This document shows, piece by piece, positions 52,206 to 61,798 of a stretch of DNA of 64,000 nt. The notes under the pieces are model-generated. The model made no database searches and had not been told where the DNA came from. It saw only the letters and a list, made by a program, of their open reading frames with translations. The stretch is from Methylobacterium aquaticum (GTDB taxonomy: Bacteria; Pseudomonadota; Alphaproteobacteria; Rhizobiales; Beijerinckiaceae). The stretch spans positions 1 through 64,000 of the forward strand of contig NZ_LABX01000065.1 in the NCBI RefSeq assembly GCF_001043915.1. The letters run 5' to 3'. The translations under genes and the position numbers were made by a program. Positions within the stretch are counted from its first letter, which is position 1, and every line of letters begins with the position of its first letter.

Positions 52206-53489
52206 ATGACCGACGATCCGCGCAGCCACGGCCTCTGGGCGCGCTCGGCTCCCCCGGCCCCGCCGACTCCGCCGCTCGACGGGCGGATCGCGGTCGACGT
52301 GGCGATCGTGGGGGGCGGGTTCACGGGTCTGTCCGCCGCGCTCCACCTCGCGGAAGGCGGCACCCGCGTCGCCGTCCTGGAAGGCGTCGGGATCGGGTTC
52401 GGCGGCTCGGGGCGGAATGTCGGTCTCGTCAATGCCGGGATGTGGGTGATGCCCGACGACCTGCCGCGAGCGCTCGGCGACCTCTATGGTGCGCGCCTCC
52501 TCGACCTGCTCGGCGCGGCGCCGAGCGTCGTCTTCGATCTCGTCGCGCGGCACGGCATCGCCTGCGAGCCCGAGCGCCAGGGAACGCTGCACTGCGCCGT
52601 CGGCCGGACGGGCCTCGCCGAGTTGCAGGAGCGCGCCCGCCAGTGGCAGGCACGCGGCGCCCCGGTCCGGCTGCTCGACGCGGAGGAGACCGCCCGTCAG
52701 GTCGGCACCCGGGCCTATGCGGGGGCGCTGCTCGATGCCCGGGCCGGCACGATCCAGCCGCTCGCCTATGCCCGCGGCCTCGCGGCGGCGGCGATCGAGG
52801 CCGGGGCCCGGATCCACACCGCAAGCCCGGTCGTCGCCGTCGCCGATCAGGGGACGAGCTGGCGGCTCGGCACCCCGCATGGAAGCGTCGAGGCCGCGCA
52901 CGTCATCGTGGCGACCAACGCCTATACCAGCGCGGTCTGGCCGGAGATCCGGGCGGAACTCGTCCACCTGCCGTATTTCAACATGGCCACCGCCCCGCTG
53001 AGCGACGCCTTGCGCCGCTCGATCCTGCCCGAGCGCCAGGGCGCCTGGGACACCCGCGAGGTGCTCAGCTCGTTCCGGTTCGACCAGGCGGGCCGGCTCG
53101 TCTTCGGCAGCGTCGGCGCCCTGCGCGGAACCGGGCTGGCGATCCATCGCGGCTGGGGCCGGCGGGCGCTCGCCAAGCTCTTCCCGCAGCTCGCGGGCTT
53201 CGCCTTCGAGACCGAGTGGTACGGCCAGATCGGCATGACCGCGAACCACCTGCCGCGCCTGCACCGCCTCGGCCGGAACGTCGTGTCGGTCAGCGGCTAC
53301 AACGGAAGGGGCATCGCGCCCGGCACCGTGTTCGGCCGCTGCCTCGCCCACCTCGTCCAGGGGACGATCGGCGAGGACGACCTGCCGCTGCCGGTCACCG
53401 AGCCGGTCGCGGCGCCGCGGCGGCGGCTCAAGGAGGCGTTCTACGAGGCCGGGGCCCAGCTCGTGCATCTGACGGATGCCCGCCTCTGA
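52206..53489 (+). CDS. FAD-dependent amine/amino acid oxidoreductase (DAO family)
   Basis: A 427-residue flavoprotein. The dinucleotide motif VDVAIVGGGFTGLSAALHLAE is at about 29-49, followed by GVGIGFGGSGRNVGLVNAG, typical of the PuuB/OrdL group of DAO enzymes, and a C-terminal MTANHLPRLHRLGRNVVSVSGYNGRGIAPGTVFGR. Likely oxidises a secondary amine, gamma-glutamyl-polyamine or an amino acid. It lies 91 bases from the GntR regulator gene on the other strand and near a polyamine-type transporter, consistent with amine catabolism. Confidence 0.82.
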   Translation: MTDDPRSHGLWARSAPPAPPTPPLDGRIAVDVAIVGGGFTGLSAALHLAEGGTRVAVLEGVGIGFGGSGRNVGLVNAGMWVMPDDLPRALGDLYGARLLDLLGAAPSVVFDLVARHGIACEPERQGTLHCAVGRTGLAELQERARQWQARGAPVRLLDAEETARQVGTRAYAGALLDARAGTIQPLAYARGLAAAAIEAGARIHTASPVVAVADQGTSWRLGTPHGSVEAAHVIVATNAYTSAVWPEIRAELVHLPYFNMATAPLSDALRRSILPERQGAWDTREVLSSFRFDQAGRLVFGSVGALRGTGLAIHRGWGRRALAKLFPQLAGFAFETEWYGQIGMTANHLPRLHRLGRNVVSVSGYNGRGIAPGTVFGRCLAHLVQGTIGEDDLPLPVTEPVAAPRRRLKEAFYEAGAQLVHLTDARL

Positions 53490-53580
53490 TCGGCCTCCGG
53501 CGGGGCGGGCGCGATGATCGGCGGACCGTCCTGATCGCCCGTGGCATCGGGTGGTGGAGCGCTCGGGACTCCGGGACGGC

Positions 53581-54372
53581 TCAGGACGCGAGGCCGGACG
53601 GACGACGCGCCGGGTCAGGCCGCGCCGCCGGCCCGTTCCGGGTCCGCCAGAGGGCGAGCGCATCGCGCAGCACCTCGTCGAGGGGAGGCGGAACCGCCTC
53701 GCAGACCCGCGGGCGCAGCCGCGTTTCCACCAGGGACAGGTGAGTCGTCATCGCCCGCACCGCCTGCGCCCGCGAGCGCCCGCCGAGCGCCCGGAACACC
53801 GCGCGGTGCTCGGCACATTGGCAGGCCACCGAGGTGTCGGGCTCGAAGAACGCCACCAGCATCATCGTGCGGGCGACGAGTTCCTGCATCTGGCGCCGGA
53901 TCAGCGGGTTGCCGGTGAGGTCGGCCAGGATCGTGTGGAACTCCGCCGACAGGCGGATCGAGGTGAAGCGGTCGCCCGCCGTCATCGCGGCCTCCTCGGC
54001 CGCGATATGGGCGGCGAGCCGCGCCTCGCCCGCATCGTCGAGGGCGGTGGCGAGATGGCCGACGATCCCGCCCTCCAGGATGCGCCGCGCCTCGTAGACC
54101 GTGCGTGCCTCCTCGAGATCGGGGGCGATCGCGAAGGCGCCGCGATTCTTCTCGACCGTGATCAGGCGCTCGTGGCCGAGCCGGTGCAGCACCTTGCGCA
54201 CCCGCTCGCGGCTGACCCCGAAGATCTCGGCCAGGAAGTGCTCGCCGAGCTTCGTTCCCGCCGGGATCCGCCCGTCGAGCAACGCCCGCGCCAGCACCGC
54301 ATGGACCGCCGCCTCGTCGAGCGCGCCAGTCTCGGCCTCCATCGCGACGGCACGGTCCGCCTCCCCCCTCAT
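53581..54372 (-). CDS. GntR-family (FCD) regulator
   Basis: A 263-residue GntR regulator. N-terminal winged helix: DGRIPAGTKLGEHFLAEIFGVSRERVRKVLHRLGHERLI; the C-terminal FCD all-helical ligand domain has RRILEGGIVGHLA, AEFHTILADLTGNPLIRRQM and EHRAVFRAL motifs with the metal-type histidines of the family. It is divergent from the transporter operon starting at 54557. The perfect palindrome ATTGTGCACAAT at 54463-54474 is its likely operator. Confidence 0.88.
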   Translation of the reverse strand: MRGEADRAVAMEAETGALDEAAVHAVLARALLDGRIPAGTKLGEHFLAEIFGVSRERVRKVLHRLGHERLITVEKNRGAFAIAPDLEEARTVYEARRILEGGIVGHLATALDDAGEARLAAHIAAEEAAMTAGDRFTSIRLSAEFHTILADLTGNPLIRRQMQELVARTMMLVAFFEPDTSVACQCAEHRAVFRALGGRSRAQAVRAMTTHLSLVETRLRPRVCEAVPPPLDEVLRDALALWRTRNGPAARPDPARRPSGLAS

Positions 54373-54462
54373 CCGGCCCTCCAGAACCGCATCGGCCCAT
54401 GCCCGAGATAAGACCGGACGGGCCGTCGCCCAAGCCCGTTCCTGGCGCTGACCGCTCCAAGA

Positions 54463-54474
54463 TTGTGCACAATT
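54463..54474. promoter_or_regulatory. GntR operator candidate
   Basis: ATTGTGCACAAT is a perfect 12-base palindrome with the GT-N-AC spacing typical of FCD-type GntR sites. It lies between the gntR gene and the ABC transporter operon, 83 bases from the binding-protein start. Confidence 0.65.
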
Positions 54475-54556
54475 GCGCTGAGTTTGTGCTTCGTTTTCCG
54501 GCGTGGCGGCCGTATCGCTAGGGCCTCGTCCGCTCCGTCCGGAGGGTTTCCCCGCC

Positions 54557-55600
54557 ATGTCGACCTTCTCTGCCGATCGCCGCGCGGTGCTGCGCGGGGC
54601 CGCGACCCTCGGTGCCGTGCTGGCGGCGCCGGGCATCCTGCGGGCGCAGACCCGCGAGCTCGTCGTCGGCGGGGCCGCCGGCCACAAGGCTTGGGTCGAG
54701 GAGATCGTGGTCCCGGCCTTCGAGCGGAAGCACGGCGCGAAGGTGATCTTCGAGGGCACCCGCTCCCTGGTGAACCTCGAGAAGATGCAGAAGAACCGGG
54801 ACCGGCCCTACCTGTCGGTGGTCCAGATGGACGATCCGGTGATGATCCTGGCGGTCAAGGAAGGGCTCCTCGACCCGCTGACCCCCGCGAAGGTTCCTCA
54901 TCTCGCCGCCCTCGTCCCCGGCACCGTCCACATGGACGGGATGTGGGCGAACTACCTCCAGCCCTGGCTCGGCATCGCCTACAATACCGAGGCGATGCGG
55001 CAGGCTCCGGCCTCCTGGGCCACCCCCTACGATCCGACGTACAAGGGCCGGATCATCGTCCCCTCGCTCCAGAACACGGAAGGGTTGCCCAACATCTTCG
55101 CCGCCGCCGCCCTCGCCACCGGCCAGTCCCTCGACGCGGCGCAGCGCGATGTCGAGCCGGGTTTCCGCAAGCTCGCGACGCTCAAGCCGAACCTGCTCAC
55201 GGTCTACACGCAGCAGCCGCAGGCTTATAACCTTCTCGAGCAGGGCGAAGCCTGGATGATCTCGTCGGCGATGTCGTCCTACGCCCTCGAGCGGAAGGCG
55301 GCCGGCGCCCCGATCGCGCTCGCAGCGCCCAAGGAGGGCGTGTTCGCGATGCCGTCGGGCATCGCCGTGGTGAAGGGCGCGCCGCTCTCCGATCTCGCCT
55401 TCGCGTATGTCGACATGATGCTCGGGGCCGAGTTGCAGCAGCGCCTCGTCGGCCCGACCTTCTCGTTGCCCACCAACCGCGCGGTGCCGCGGCCCGCGGG
55501 CCTGCCGGCCGATCTGGTGGTCCACCAGATCGACTGGGCCACCGTCGCCCGCGAGCGCGACGGCTGGATCAAGCGTTGGGACCGCGAGATGGCGATCTGA
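54557..55600 (+). CDS. Polyamine/iron-type ABC transporter substrate-binding protein
   Basis: A 347-residue exported binding protein. A twin-arginine-type signal (ADRRAVLRGAATLGAVLAAPGI) leads into a mature PotD/SBP_bac_8-like fold with LVVGGAAGHKAWVEEIVVPAFERKHGAKVIFEGT, YLSVVQMDDP, and LQPWLGIAYNTEAM. Ligands of this group are polyamines, iron or small organic ions. It starts an operon with ATPase, two permeases and an amidohydrolase. Confidence 0.85.
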   Translation: MSTFSADRRAVLRGAATLGAVLAAPGILRAQTRELVVGGAAGHKAWVEEIVVPAFERKHGAKVIFEGTRSLVNLEKMQKNRDRPYLSVVQMDDPVMILAVKEGLLDPLTPAKVPHLAALVPGTVHMDGMWANYLQPWLGIAYNTEAMRQAPASWATPYDPTYKGRIIVPSLQNTEGLPNIFAAAALATGQSLDAAQRDVEPGFRKLATLKPNLLTVYTQQPQAYNLLEQGEAWMISSAMSSYALERKAAGAPIALAAPKEGVFAMPSGIAVVKGAPLSDLAFAYVDMMLGAELQQRLVGPTFSLPTNRAVPRPAGLPADLVVHQIDWATVARERDGWIKRWDREMAI

Positions 55601-55608
55601 GGCGCATC

Positions 55609-56697
55609 ATGACCGATCCCGGCTTCCTGACCGTCGCGGGCGCCGAGAAGCGCTTCGGGGCGAGCGTGGTCCTCGGCGGCGTCGACCTCGCGGTCGCCCG
55701 CGGCGAGTTCGTCTCGCTGCTCGGCCCCTCCGGCTGCGGGAAGACGACCCTTTTGCGCATCGTCGCCGGCCTCGTCGCCCCGGACCGGGGCCGGGTCGTG
55801 CTCGACGGCCGCGACATCACCCGGACCCCGCCGCACCGGCGCGACGTCGGGGTGGTGTTCCAGAACTACGCCCTGTTTCCCCACCTGACGGTGGCCGAGA
55901 ACGTGGCGTTCGGGCTCAAGGCCAAGGGGCACCGCCGGGCCGACATCCCGGCCGCCGTGGCGCGCTTCCTCGACCTCGTCCAGATGGCGTCCTTCGCCGA
56001 AAGGCGGGCCCAGGCGCTCTCGGGCGGGCAGCAGCAGCGGGTGGCGGTGGCCCGGGCGCTTGCCGTCCAGCCCAAGCTCCTCCTCCTCGACGAGCCGTTC
56101 TCGGCCCTCGACCGCAAGCTCCGGGAGGCGATGCAGATCGACCTCAAGCGGCTGTTGCGCGAACTCGGCATCACCGCCCTGTTCGTCACCCACGACCAGG
56201 ACGAGGCGCTGACCATGTCCGACCGGATCGCAGTGATGAATCGCGGCGCGATCGAGCAGCTCGCCGACCCCGTGACCCTCTACCGCCGGCCCGCCACCAC
56301 CTTCGCGCTGACCTTCGTCGGCCTGTCGAGCCGGCTCGCCGGCACCGTGCGGGAGGAGGGCGACGGCCTGATCCGGGTCGAGACGGCCCTCGGCACGGTC
56401 TGGGCGCCGGGCCGCTTCCGGCCGGGCAGCCCCGTGCTCCTCGGGGTGCGGCCCGAGCGGATCCGGATCGGCGGGGCGGGCCCGAACGCCATCGAGGCCG
56501 CCCTGGTCGAGGTCGCGTTCCAGGGGGCCCGCGCCCACCTGTTCTTCGCCGGCCCGGACGGGGCGAGGACCCTGCTGGCGGAGGCGCCCGAGATCCCGGC
56601 CGGCGCCGCGCCCGGCGCGCGGATGCGCCTGTCCTGGGCGGTCGAGGACACGCTGGTCTTCCCCGCCGAGCCGGCGGCGCAGCAGGAGGCCGCATGA
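55609..56697 (+). CDS. PotA-type ABC transporter ATPase
   Basis: A 362-residue ATPase. Walker A GPSGCGKTT, signature LSGGQQQRVAVARAL, Walker B LLLLDEPFSALDRKL, and a C-terminal OB-type regulatory TOBE domain (LGVRPERIRIGG, TRTLLAEAPEI-like) place it in the PotA/spermidine class. It follows the binding-protein stop by 8 bases. The stop overlaps the next permease start. Confidence 0.9.
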   Translation: MTDPGFLTVAGAEKRFGASVVLGGVDLAVARGEFVSLLGPSGCGKTTLLRIVAGLVAPDRGRVVLDGRDITRTPPHRRDVGVVFQNYALFPHLTVAENVAFGLKAKGHRRADIPAAVARFLDLVQMASFAERRAQALSGGQQQRVAVARALAVQPKLLLLDEPFSALDRKLREAMQIDLKRLLRELGITALFVTHDQDEALTMSDRIAVMNRGAIEQLADPVTLYRRPATTFALTFVGLSSRLAGTVREEGDGLIRVETALGTVWAPGRFRPGSPVLLGVRPERIRIGGAGPNAIEAALVEVAFQGARAHLFFAGPDGARTLLAEAPEIPAGAAPGARMRLSWAVEDTLVFPAEPAAQQEAA

Positions 56698-57584
56698 GCG
56701 CGCCCGCCAGCTCCTCCGCCGCTGCCGGTCCGGTCCCGGCCCGCTGGCCGCGCCTGCGGCGGCCCGATCCGGTGGCGCTCCTGGCGCTCCCGGCCTTCGC
56801 CTACCTGGCGGCAGCCTATGGCTGGCCGCTGCTCATCCTCCTGGCGCGCAGCCTCTCGGGTCCCGACGGGATCAGCCTTGCTCCCTTCGCGACATTCCTG
56901 TCCGATCCGTTCAGCTGGCGGGTCATCGGCAACACGGTGCGCACCGCCCTTCTGGTCACCCTGGTCTGCCTCGTCGCCGGCTATCCGGCGGCGGTGGCCC
57001 TGGCGCGGGCCCGCGGCGCGGTCCAGGCGCTCCTGCTCCTCTCCGTCATCCTGCCGCTCTCGGTCGGGGTCGTGGTCAAGGCGTATGCCTGGCAGATCGT
57101 GCTGCGCCGGGACGGGGTGGTGTCGCAGGCCCTCGTCGGGCTCGGGATCTGGGACGCGCCGCAGCGGCTGCTCTTCACCGAGACCGGGCTGGTCATCGGT
57201 GCCGCCAACGTCTTCCTGCCGTTCATGATCCTGCCGATCTACGCGGTGATCCGCCTGATCGACCCGCGGCTCTCCGAGGCCGCCGCGACCCTGGGGGCAA
57301 GCCCCCTGCGCCGGTTCCTCACCGTGATCCTGCCGCTGACCCTGCCGGGGATCGTCTCCGGCATCGCCTTCGTGTTCTCGCTGGCGGTGTCGATGTACGT
57401 CGTGCCGAGCCTCGTCATCGGCGACCGCTACCAGACCCTCGCGACCCTGACCGGACGCGCCTTCCTGTTCATGCGCGACGAGCAGCTCGGCTCGACCACC
57501 GCGGTGATCCTGCTGGTGATCGCGGTTGCCGTCGTGGTGGGCTCGACCGCGCTCGCCCGCCGCCTCGGCGGAGGACAATCATGA
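56694..57584 (+). CDS. PotB-type ABC transporter permease
   Basis: A 296-residue membrane protein with about six spans and the EAA loop VIRLIDPRLSEAAATLGASPLRRFLTVILPL before the last spans, the ATPase contact. An N-terminal cytoplasmic Pro/Ala/Arg segment precedes the first span. It overlaps the ATPase gene by four bases and the next permease gene by four bases (ATGA), so the operon is tightly coupled. Confidence 0.88.
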   Translation: MSAPASSSAAAGPVPARWPRLRRPDPVALLALPAFAYLAAAYGWPLLILLARSLSGPDGISLAPFATFLSDPFSWRVIGNTVRTALLVTLVCLVAGYPAAVALARARGAVQALLLLSVILPLSVGVVVKAYAWQIVLRRDGVVSQALVGLGIWDAPQRLLFTETGLVIGAANVFLPFMILPIYAVIRLIDPRLSEAAATLGASPLRRFLTVILPLTLPGIVSGIAFVFSLAVSMYVVPSLVIGDRYQTLATLTGRAFLFMRDEQLGSTTAVILLVIAVAVVVGSTALARRLGGGQS

Positions 57585-58381
57585 CCGCGACCGAACGTCT
57601 GGCGCTCGCCGTCGTCTGGATCCTCGCCGCGGCCTCTGCCGTCTTCCTGATGGCACCGCTGGTGGTGACGGTGGCGGTCTCGTTCGGGTCGAGCGCGGTC
57701 TTCACCCTGCCGCCGCCCGCCTGGTCGACGCGCTGGTACGAGCGGCTCTGGGCCTCCCGCGACCTCTGGCCGGCGCTCTGGACCTCGCTGCGGGTCGCCG
57801 GCCTCGCCACCGCCCTGGCTCTCGTCCTCGGCACGCTCTGCGCCATCGCGGTGGTGCGCGGGCGCTTTCCCGGGCGCGAGGCCCTGGTCACCTTCCTGGT
57901 CTCGCCCCTGATGCTGCCGGGCCTCGTTGTCGGCATCGCCATGTTGCAGGGGTTCCGCGCCGCGGGCCTGCGCGATGTGGGGGTGAGCCTCCTCGTCGCC
58001 CACGGGGTGATCACGCTGCCCTACGTGGTCCGCACGGTGGTGGCGGCGCTCTCGCTGTTCGACTTCACCCTCATCGACGCCGCCCGCACCCTCGGCCTGT
58101 CCTATCCGGCGGCGATCCTGCGGGTGCTGGTGCCGGCCCTGGCACCGGCCTTCCTGACCTCCGGCCTGTTCGCCTTCCTGGCCTCGATGGACAATTACCC
58201 GATCTCGATCTTCTTCACGGATGCCTGGACCAAGACCTTGCCGATCCAGATGCTGCAACTCGTCGAGGAGCGCCCCGACCCGACGGTCGCGGCGGTCTCG
58301 GCGCTGCTGATCCTGCTCGCCGTCGCGGTGCTGATCCTCGGCGACCGTCTCGTCGGCCTGCGCCGCCTCGCCGAGGTCTGA
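57581..58381 (+). CDS. PotC-type ABC transporter permease
   Basis: A 266-residue permease with the EAA loop LIDAARTLGLSYPAAILRVLVPALAP. Hydrophobic spans begin WILAAASAVFLMAPLVVTVAVSF. Pairs with the 56694 protein to form the translocation channel. It is followed by the amidohydrolase gene after 4 bases. Confidence 0.88.
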   Translation: MTATERLALAVVWILAAASAVFLMAPLVVTVAVSFGSSAVFTLPPPAWSTRWYERLWASRDLWPALWTSLRVAGLATALALVLGTLCAIAVVRGRFPGREALVTFLVSPLMLPGLVVGIAMLQGFRAAGLRDVGVSLLVAHGVITLPYVVRTVVAALSLFDFTLIDAARTLGLSYPAAILRVLVPALAPAFLTSGLFAFLASMDNYPISIFFTDAWTKTLPIQMLQLVEERPDPTVAAVSALLILLAVAVLILGDRLVGLRRLAEV

Positions 58382-58385
58382 CCCG

Positions 58386-59315
58386 ATGAGGCAGGACAGC
58401 GCGCCCGATCGCGATTTCCGCGGCTATGGCGGGCGCCCGCCGCGGATCGCTTGGCCGGGCGGCGCCCGGCTCGCCGTCTCGGTCGTCGTCAATGTCGAGG
58501 AGGGGGCGGAACTCTCCCTCGGCATGGGCGACGAGCGCAACGAATCCGTCTACGAGGTGGTGGAGGAGGTCGTCGGCGCCCGCGACCTCTGCATGGAATC
58601 GCATTTCGAGTATGGCACCCGGGCCGGCTGGCCGCGCATCCGCGCGCTGCTTGGCGCCTACGGCGTGGCCGCGACGCTCAACGCCAACGGCCGGGCCGTC
58701 GCGCTCTCGCCCTGGCTGGCGCAGGAGGCGGTCGCCGACGGCCACGAGGTCGCCGCCCATGGCTGGCGCTGGGAGCGCCATGCCGGCATGGGCGAGGCCG
58801 AGGAGCGGGCGGCGATCGCCCGGGCCGTCGCGGCGATCCGCGACGCGACCGGGACGCCTCCGGTCGGCTGGCACACCCGCTCGGCGACCTCGGTCAACAC
58901 CCGCCGGCTGCTCCTGGAGCAGGGCGGATTCCTGTACGATTCGAACGCCTACAACGACGACTTGCCCTACCTCGTCCCCGGACGGGAAGGGCGTCCGCAC
59001 GTCGTGCTGCCCTACGCCTTCGACACCAACGACATGCGCTTCCAGCGCGGCGGCGGCTTCGTGTTCGGCGACGACTTCGCCCGCTACTGCATCGACGCCT
59101 TCGACCGCCTCTACGCGGAGGGAGACGACGCGCCGCGGATGCTGTCGGTGGGCCTGCATCTGCGCATCATCGGCCGCCCTGGTCGCATCGGCGGGCTGGA
59201 GCGCTTCCTCGCCCATGCGGCCGCGCATGCGGGCACGTGGTTTGCCCGCCGCGACTCCATCGCGGCGCACTGGCTGCGGGAGACCGCTCACGATCCCGAG
59301 CCGTGGGGTCGGTGA
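58386..59315 (+). CDS. Polysaccharide-deacetylase-fold amidohydrolase, PuuE (allantoinase)-like
   Basis: A 309-residue NodB-fold protein. N-terminal GYGGRPPRIAWPGGARLAVSVVVNVEEGAE, ESHFEYGTRAGWPRI, VADGHEVAAHGWRW, and the PPVGWHTRSATSVNTRRLL and FLYDSNAYNDDLPYLV segments closely follow PuuE, the cofactor-independent allantoinase of urate catabolism, and its length is the same. Other members hydrolyse related cyclic ureides or N-acyl groups. Its position in a transporter operon suggests that the imported compound is an amide or ureide. Substrate remains uncertain. Confidence 0.78.
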   Translation: MRQDSAPDRDFRGYGGRPPRIAWPGGARLAVSVVVNVEEGAELSLGMGDERNESVYEVVEEVVGARDLCMESHFEYGTRAGWPRIRALLGAYGVAATLNANGRAVALSPWLAQEAVADGHEVAAHGWRWERHAGMGEAEERAAIARAVAAIRDATGTPPVGWHTRSATSVNTRRLLLEQGGFLYDSNAYNDDLPYLVPGREGRPHVVLPYAFDTNDMRFQRGGGFVFGDDFARYCIDAFDRLYAEGDDAPRMLSVGLHLRIIGRPGRIGGLERFLAHAAAHAGTWFARRDSIAAHWLRETAHDPEPWGR

Positions 59316-59672
59316 GGCGGCCGGGGTGAACGGGAGGGCCAGTCCGCCAGGGGGACTGCGTCGAGGTCGAGCCTCCGGGACAGAGGAGGCGTCTCACCGC
59401 CATGGCGCGTCAGCCAGCCGGCAGGATGGCAGGTCCGGCGCCCGCCATGGCGGATGTGGGAGCGTGCCTGATTTGTGGATTTTGAACCCGCGCCTTGAAC
59501 ACCCGTCGCCCATCCTGCCCAAGGATCCTGCCCAAGGATGATGCACGCGCCCGGGTCACCCGGCGCTGTGCGTTCTGTGGGATTTGTTGGCATCGAACTT
59601 GATAGCCCCGGAATGCCGGTCCGGCGACGGCCAGCCGATTTCGGACCCATGCAGATCGAGAGGGATGCGGAC
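59316..59672. other. Intergenic region before the Urt/Fmd-type transporter operon
   Basis: No supported gene in 357 bases. A 13-base direct repeat ATCCTGCCCAAGG occurs near 59512-59537. The rest probably holds the promoter of the transporter operon; no obvious NtrC or other site was recognised. Confidence 0.4.
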
Positions 59673-60923
59673 ATGACCAAAGGGGCGATGAACCGCCGTG
59701 AGGCACTGAAGCTGGGGATGGCGGCGGCGGCCGGCAGCGTCGCGATGCCGTTCGTGTCCCGCTCGGGGCTCGCGGCGGAGCCGATCAAGCTCGGCAGCCT
59801 GCTCGACGGCAGCGGGGCGCTCGGCCTCGAAGGCAAGCGCATGATCGAGACGACCGAATACGCGGTCGAGATCCTCAACAAGGCCGGCGGCCTGCTCGGC
59901 CGGCCGATCCAGCTCATCGCCTACGACACCCAGTCGACGATGCAGCTCTACACCCAGTATGCCCAGCAGCTCGCCCTCAAGGACAAGGTGGACGTCATCC
60001 AGGGCGGCATCACCTCCGCCTCGCGCGAAGCGATCCGCCCGATCTTCGGCCGCTCCAAGACCCTCTACTTCTACAACACCCAGTACGAGGGCGGTGTCTG
60101 CGACCGCAACGTGTTCTGCACCGGCTCGACCCCGGCCCAGACCGTCAACCACATCGTCGATTACGCTCTCAAGAACTGGGGCAAGAAAGCCTACATCATC
60201 GCGGCCGACTACAATTACGGCCACATCACCGCAAGCTGGATGACGAAGTTCATGAAGGACGGCGGCGGCTCGGTCGCCGGCACCGACTTCTTCCCCCTCG
60301 ACGTGACGAACTTCTCCTCGGCGATCGGCCGCATCCAGCAGGCCCAGCCCGACCTCGTGCTCTCGGCCCTGGTCGGCGCCAACCATTCGGGCTTCTACCG
60401 GCAGTGGGATGCCGCCGGCATGAAGGCCAAGATCCCGCTGGCGTCCAGCGTGTTCGGCCTCGGCGACGAGCTGACCACGATGGACACCTCGACCACCGAC
60501 GGCATCGTCACCTGCTACGGCTGGTACAACAACCTCGACACGCCGGCGAGCAAGGCCTTCGTCTCCGGCATGCAGGCGAAGTTCGGGGCCGACGTCACCG
60601 ACCTGAGCGAACTCGATACCGCCACCTACGAAGGCATCATGTTCTGGGCCGAGGGCGTCAAGAAGGCCGGCTCGGTCGAGCGCGACAAGGTCATCGCGGC
60701 CCTGGAGAGCGGCATCAGCATCGAGTCGCCGACCGGCAAGGTGACGATGGACGGCGCCACCCACCACACGATCCGCAACACCTACCTGGCCCGGCCGAAG
60801 AACCGGAAGTGGGAGATGCTCGCCACCTTCCCGGATTCCTTCCCGGCCGATACCGGCGGCGCCTGCGACCTCCTCAAGAATCCCCGCATGAACAAGCAGT
60901 TCACGCCGGACCTGAAGGGCTGA
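59673..60923 (+). CDS. Urea/amide-type ABC transporter substrate-binding protein (UrtA/FmdD/AmiC group)
   Basis: A 416-residue exported protein. A twin-arginine-type leader (MNRREALKLGMAAAAGSVAMPFV) precedes a mature Peripla_BP_5/6 fold: IKLGSLLDGSGALGLEGKRM, AYDTQSTMQLYTQYAQQLAL, GGITSASREAIRPIF and FYNTQYEGGVCDRNVFCTG. These segments match UrtA/AmiC-like proteins that bind urea or short amides. An alternative upstream ATG lies at 59649. The full transporter is encoded downstream in the standard order. Confidence 0.85.
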   Translation: MTKGAMNRREALKLGMAAAAGSVAMPFVSRSGLAAEPIKLGSLLDGSGALGLEGKRMIETTEYAVEILNKAGGLLGRPIQLIAYDTQSTMQLYTQYAQQLALKDKVDVIQGGITSASREAIRPIFGRSKTLYFYNTQYEGGVCDRNVFCTGSTPAQTVNHIVDYALKNWGKKAYIIAADYNYGHITASWMTKFMKDGGGSVAGTDFFPLDVTNFSSAIGRIQQAQPDLVLSALVGANHSGFYRQWDAAGMKAKIPLASSVFGLGDELTTMDTSTTDGIVTCYGWYNNLDTPASKAFVSGMQAKFGADVTDLSELDTATYEGIMFWAEGVKKAGSVERDKVIAALESGISIESPTGKVTMDGATHHTIRNTYLARPKNRKWEMLATFPDSFPADTGGACDLLKNPRMNKQFTPDLKG

Positions 60924-60931
60924 GGCGGACG

Positions 60932-61798
60932 ATGGATCTCGCCGGCCTCATCGCCTTCAACGTCCTCACCGGCATCGCCACCCTCGTGCTGATCACCCTC
61001 GGCCTCGGGGTGATCTACGGGATGATGCGCATCATCAACCTCGCCCATGGCGAGTTCATGATGCTGGGCGCCTACACCGCCGTGACGGCGAGCGGGGCGG
61101 GCGTGAACATCTGGGTCGCCATGCTGATCCTGCCGCCCCTGGTGGTGGGGGCGATCGGCCTCGTCCTGGAGCGCACCGTTATCCGCTTCCTCTACGGGCG
61201 GATGATGGACACGATGCTCGCCACCTGGGGCGTCAGCCTCGGGCTGATCGGACTCGTCACCACGCTCTACGGCAACGTGGTGCGCGGGGTCTCGACGCCG
61301 GTCGGCAGCATCGACATCGGGCGCTACGGGGCGAGCCTGTACAGCCTCGTCATCATGGCGACGGCGCTCGGCGCGCTCGCGGCGATGTTCGGGCTCCTGC
61401 GCTTCACCAAATTCGGCCTGATCCTGCGCGCCACCATGCAGAATCCCCGCATGGCGGCGGCGCTCGGGGTGCAGCCGAACCGGATCTACATGGCGACCTT
61501 CGCCCTCGGAGCCGCGCTCGCCGGCCTCGCGGGCGGGGTCCTCGCCCCGATCTCCGGCGTGTCGCCCGCCATGGGGGCGGCCTATATCGCCCGCGCCTTC
61601 ATCACGGTGCTGGGCGGCGGGCCCGCCATCGTCACCGGGACCGGCCTCGCCTCGGGGCTATTCGGCACCATCAACGAACTCGTCTCCTTCAAGACGACGC
61701 CCGTCATCGGCGATGTCGCGCTGCTCGTCGCCGCGATCCTGCTGATCCGCGTCCTGCCGCAGGGCATCACCGGCCGCTACCTGAGGCGCAGCCTATGA
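60932..61798 (+). CDS. LivH/UrtB-type ABC transporter permease
   Basis: A 288-residue membrane protein with the LivH hallmark LGVIYGMMRIINLAHGEFMMLGAY near residue 27 and the loop RFTKFGLILRATMQNPRMAAALGVQPNRIYMATFALG. About eight spans. It starts 8 bases after the binding-protein gene. Confidence 0.88.
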   Translation: MDLAGLIAFNVLTGIATLVLITLGLGVIYGMMRIINLAHGEFMMLGAYTAVTASGAGVNIWVAMLILPPLVVGAIGLVLERTVIRFLYGRMMDTMLATWGVSLGLIGLVTTLYGNVVRGVSTPVGSIDIGRYGASLYSLVIMATALGALAAMFGLLRFTKFGLILRATMQNPRMAAALGVQPNRIYMATFALGAALAGLAGGVLAPISGVSPAMGAAYIARAFITVLGGGPAIVTGTGLASGLFGTINELVSFKTTPVIGDVALLVAAILLIRVLPQGITGRYLRRSL

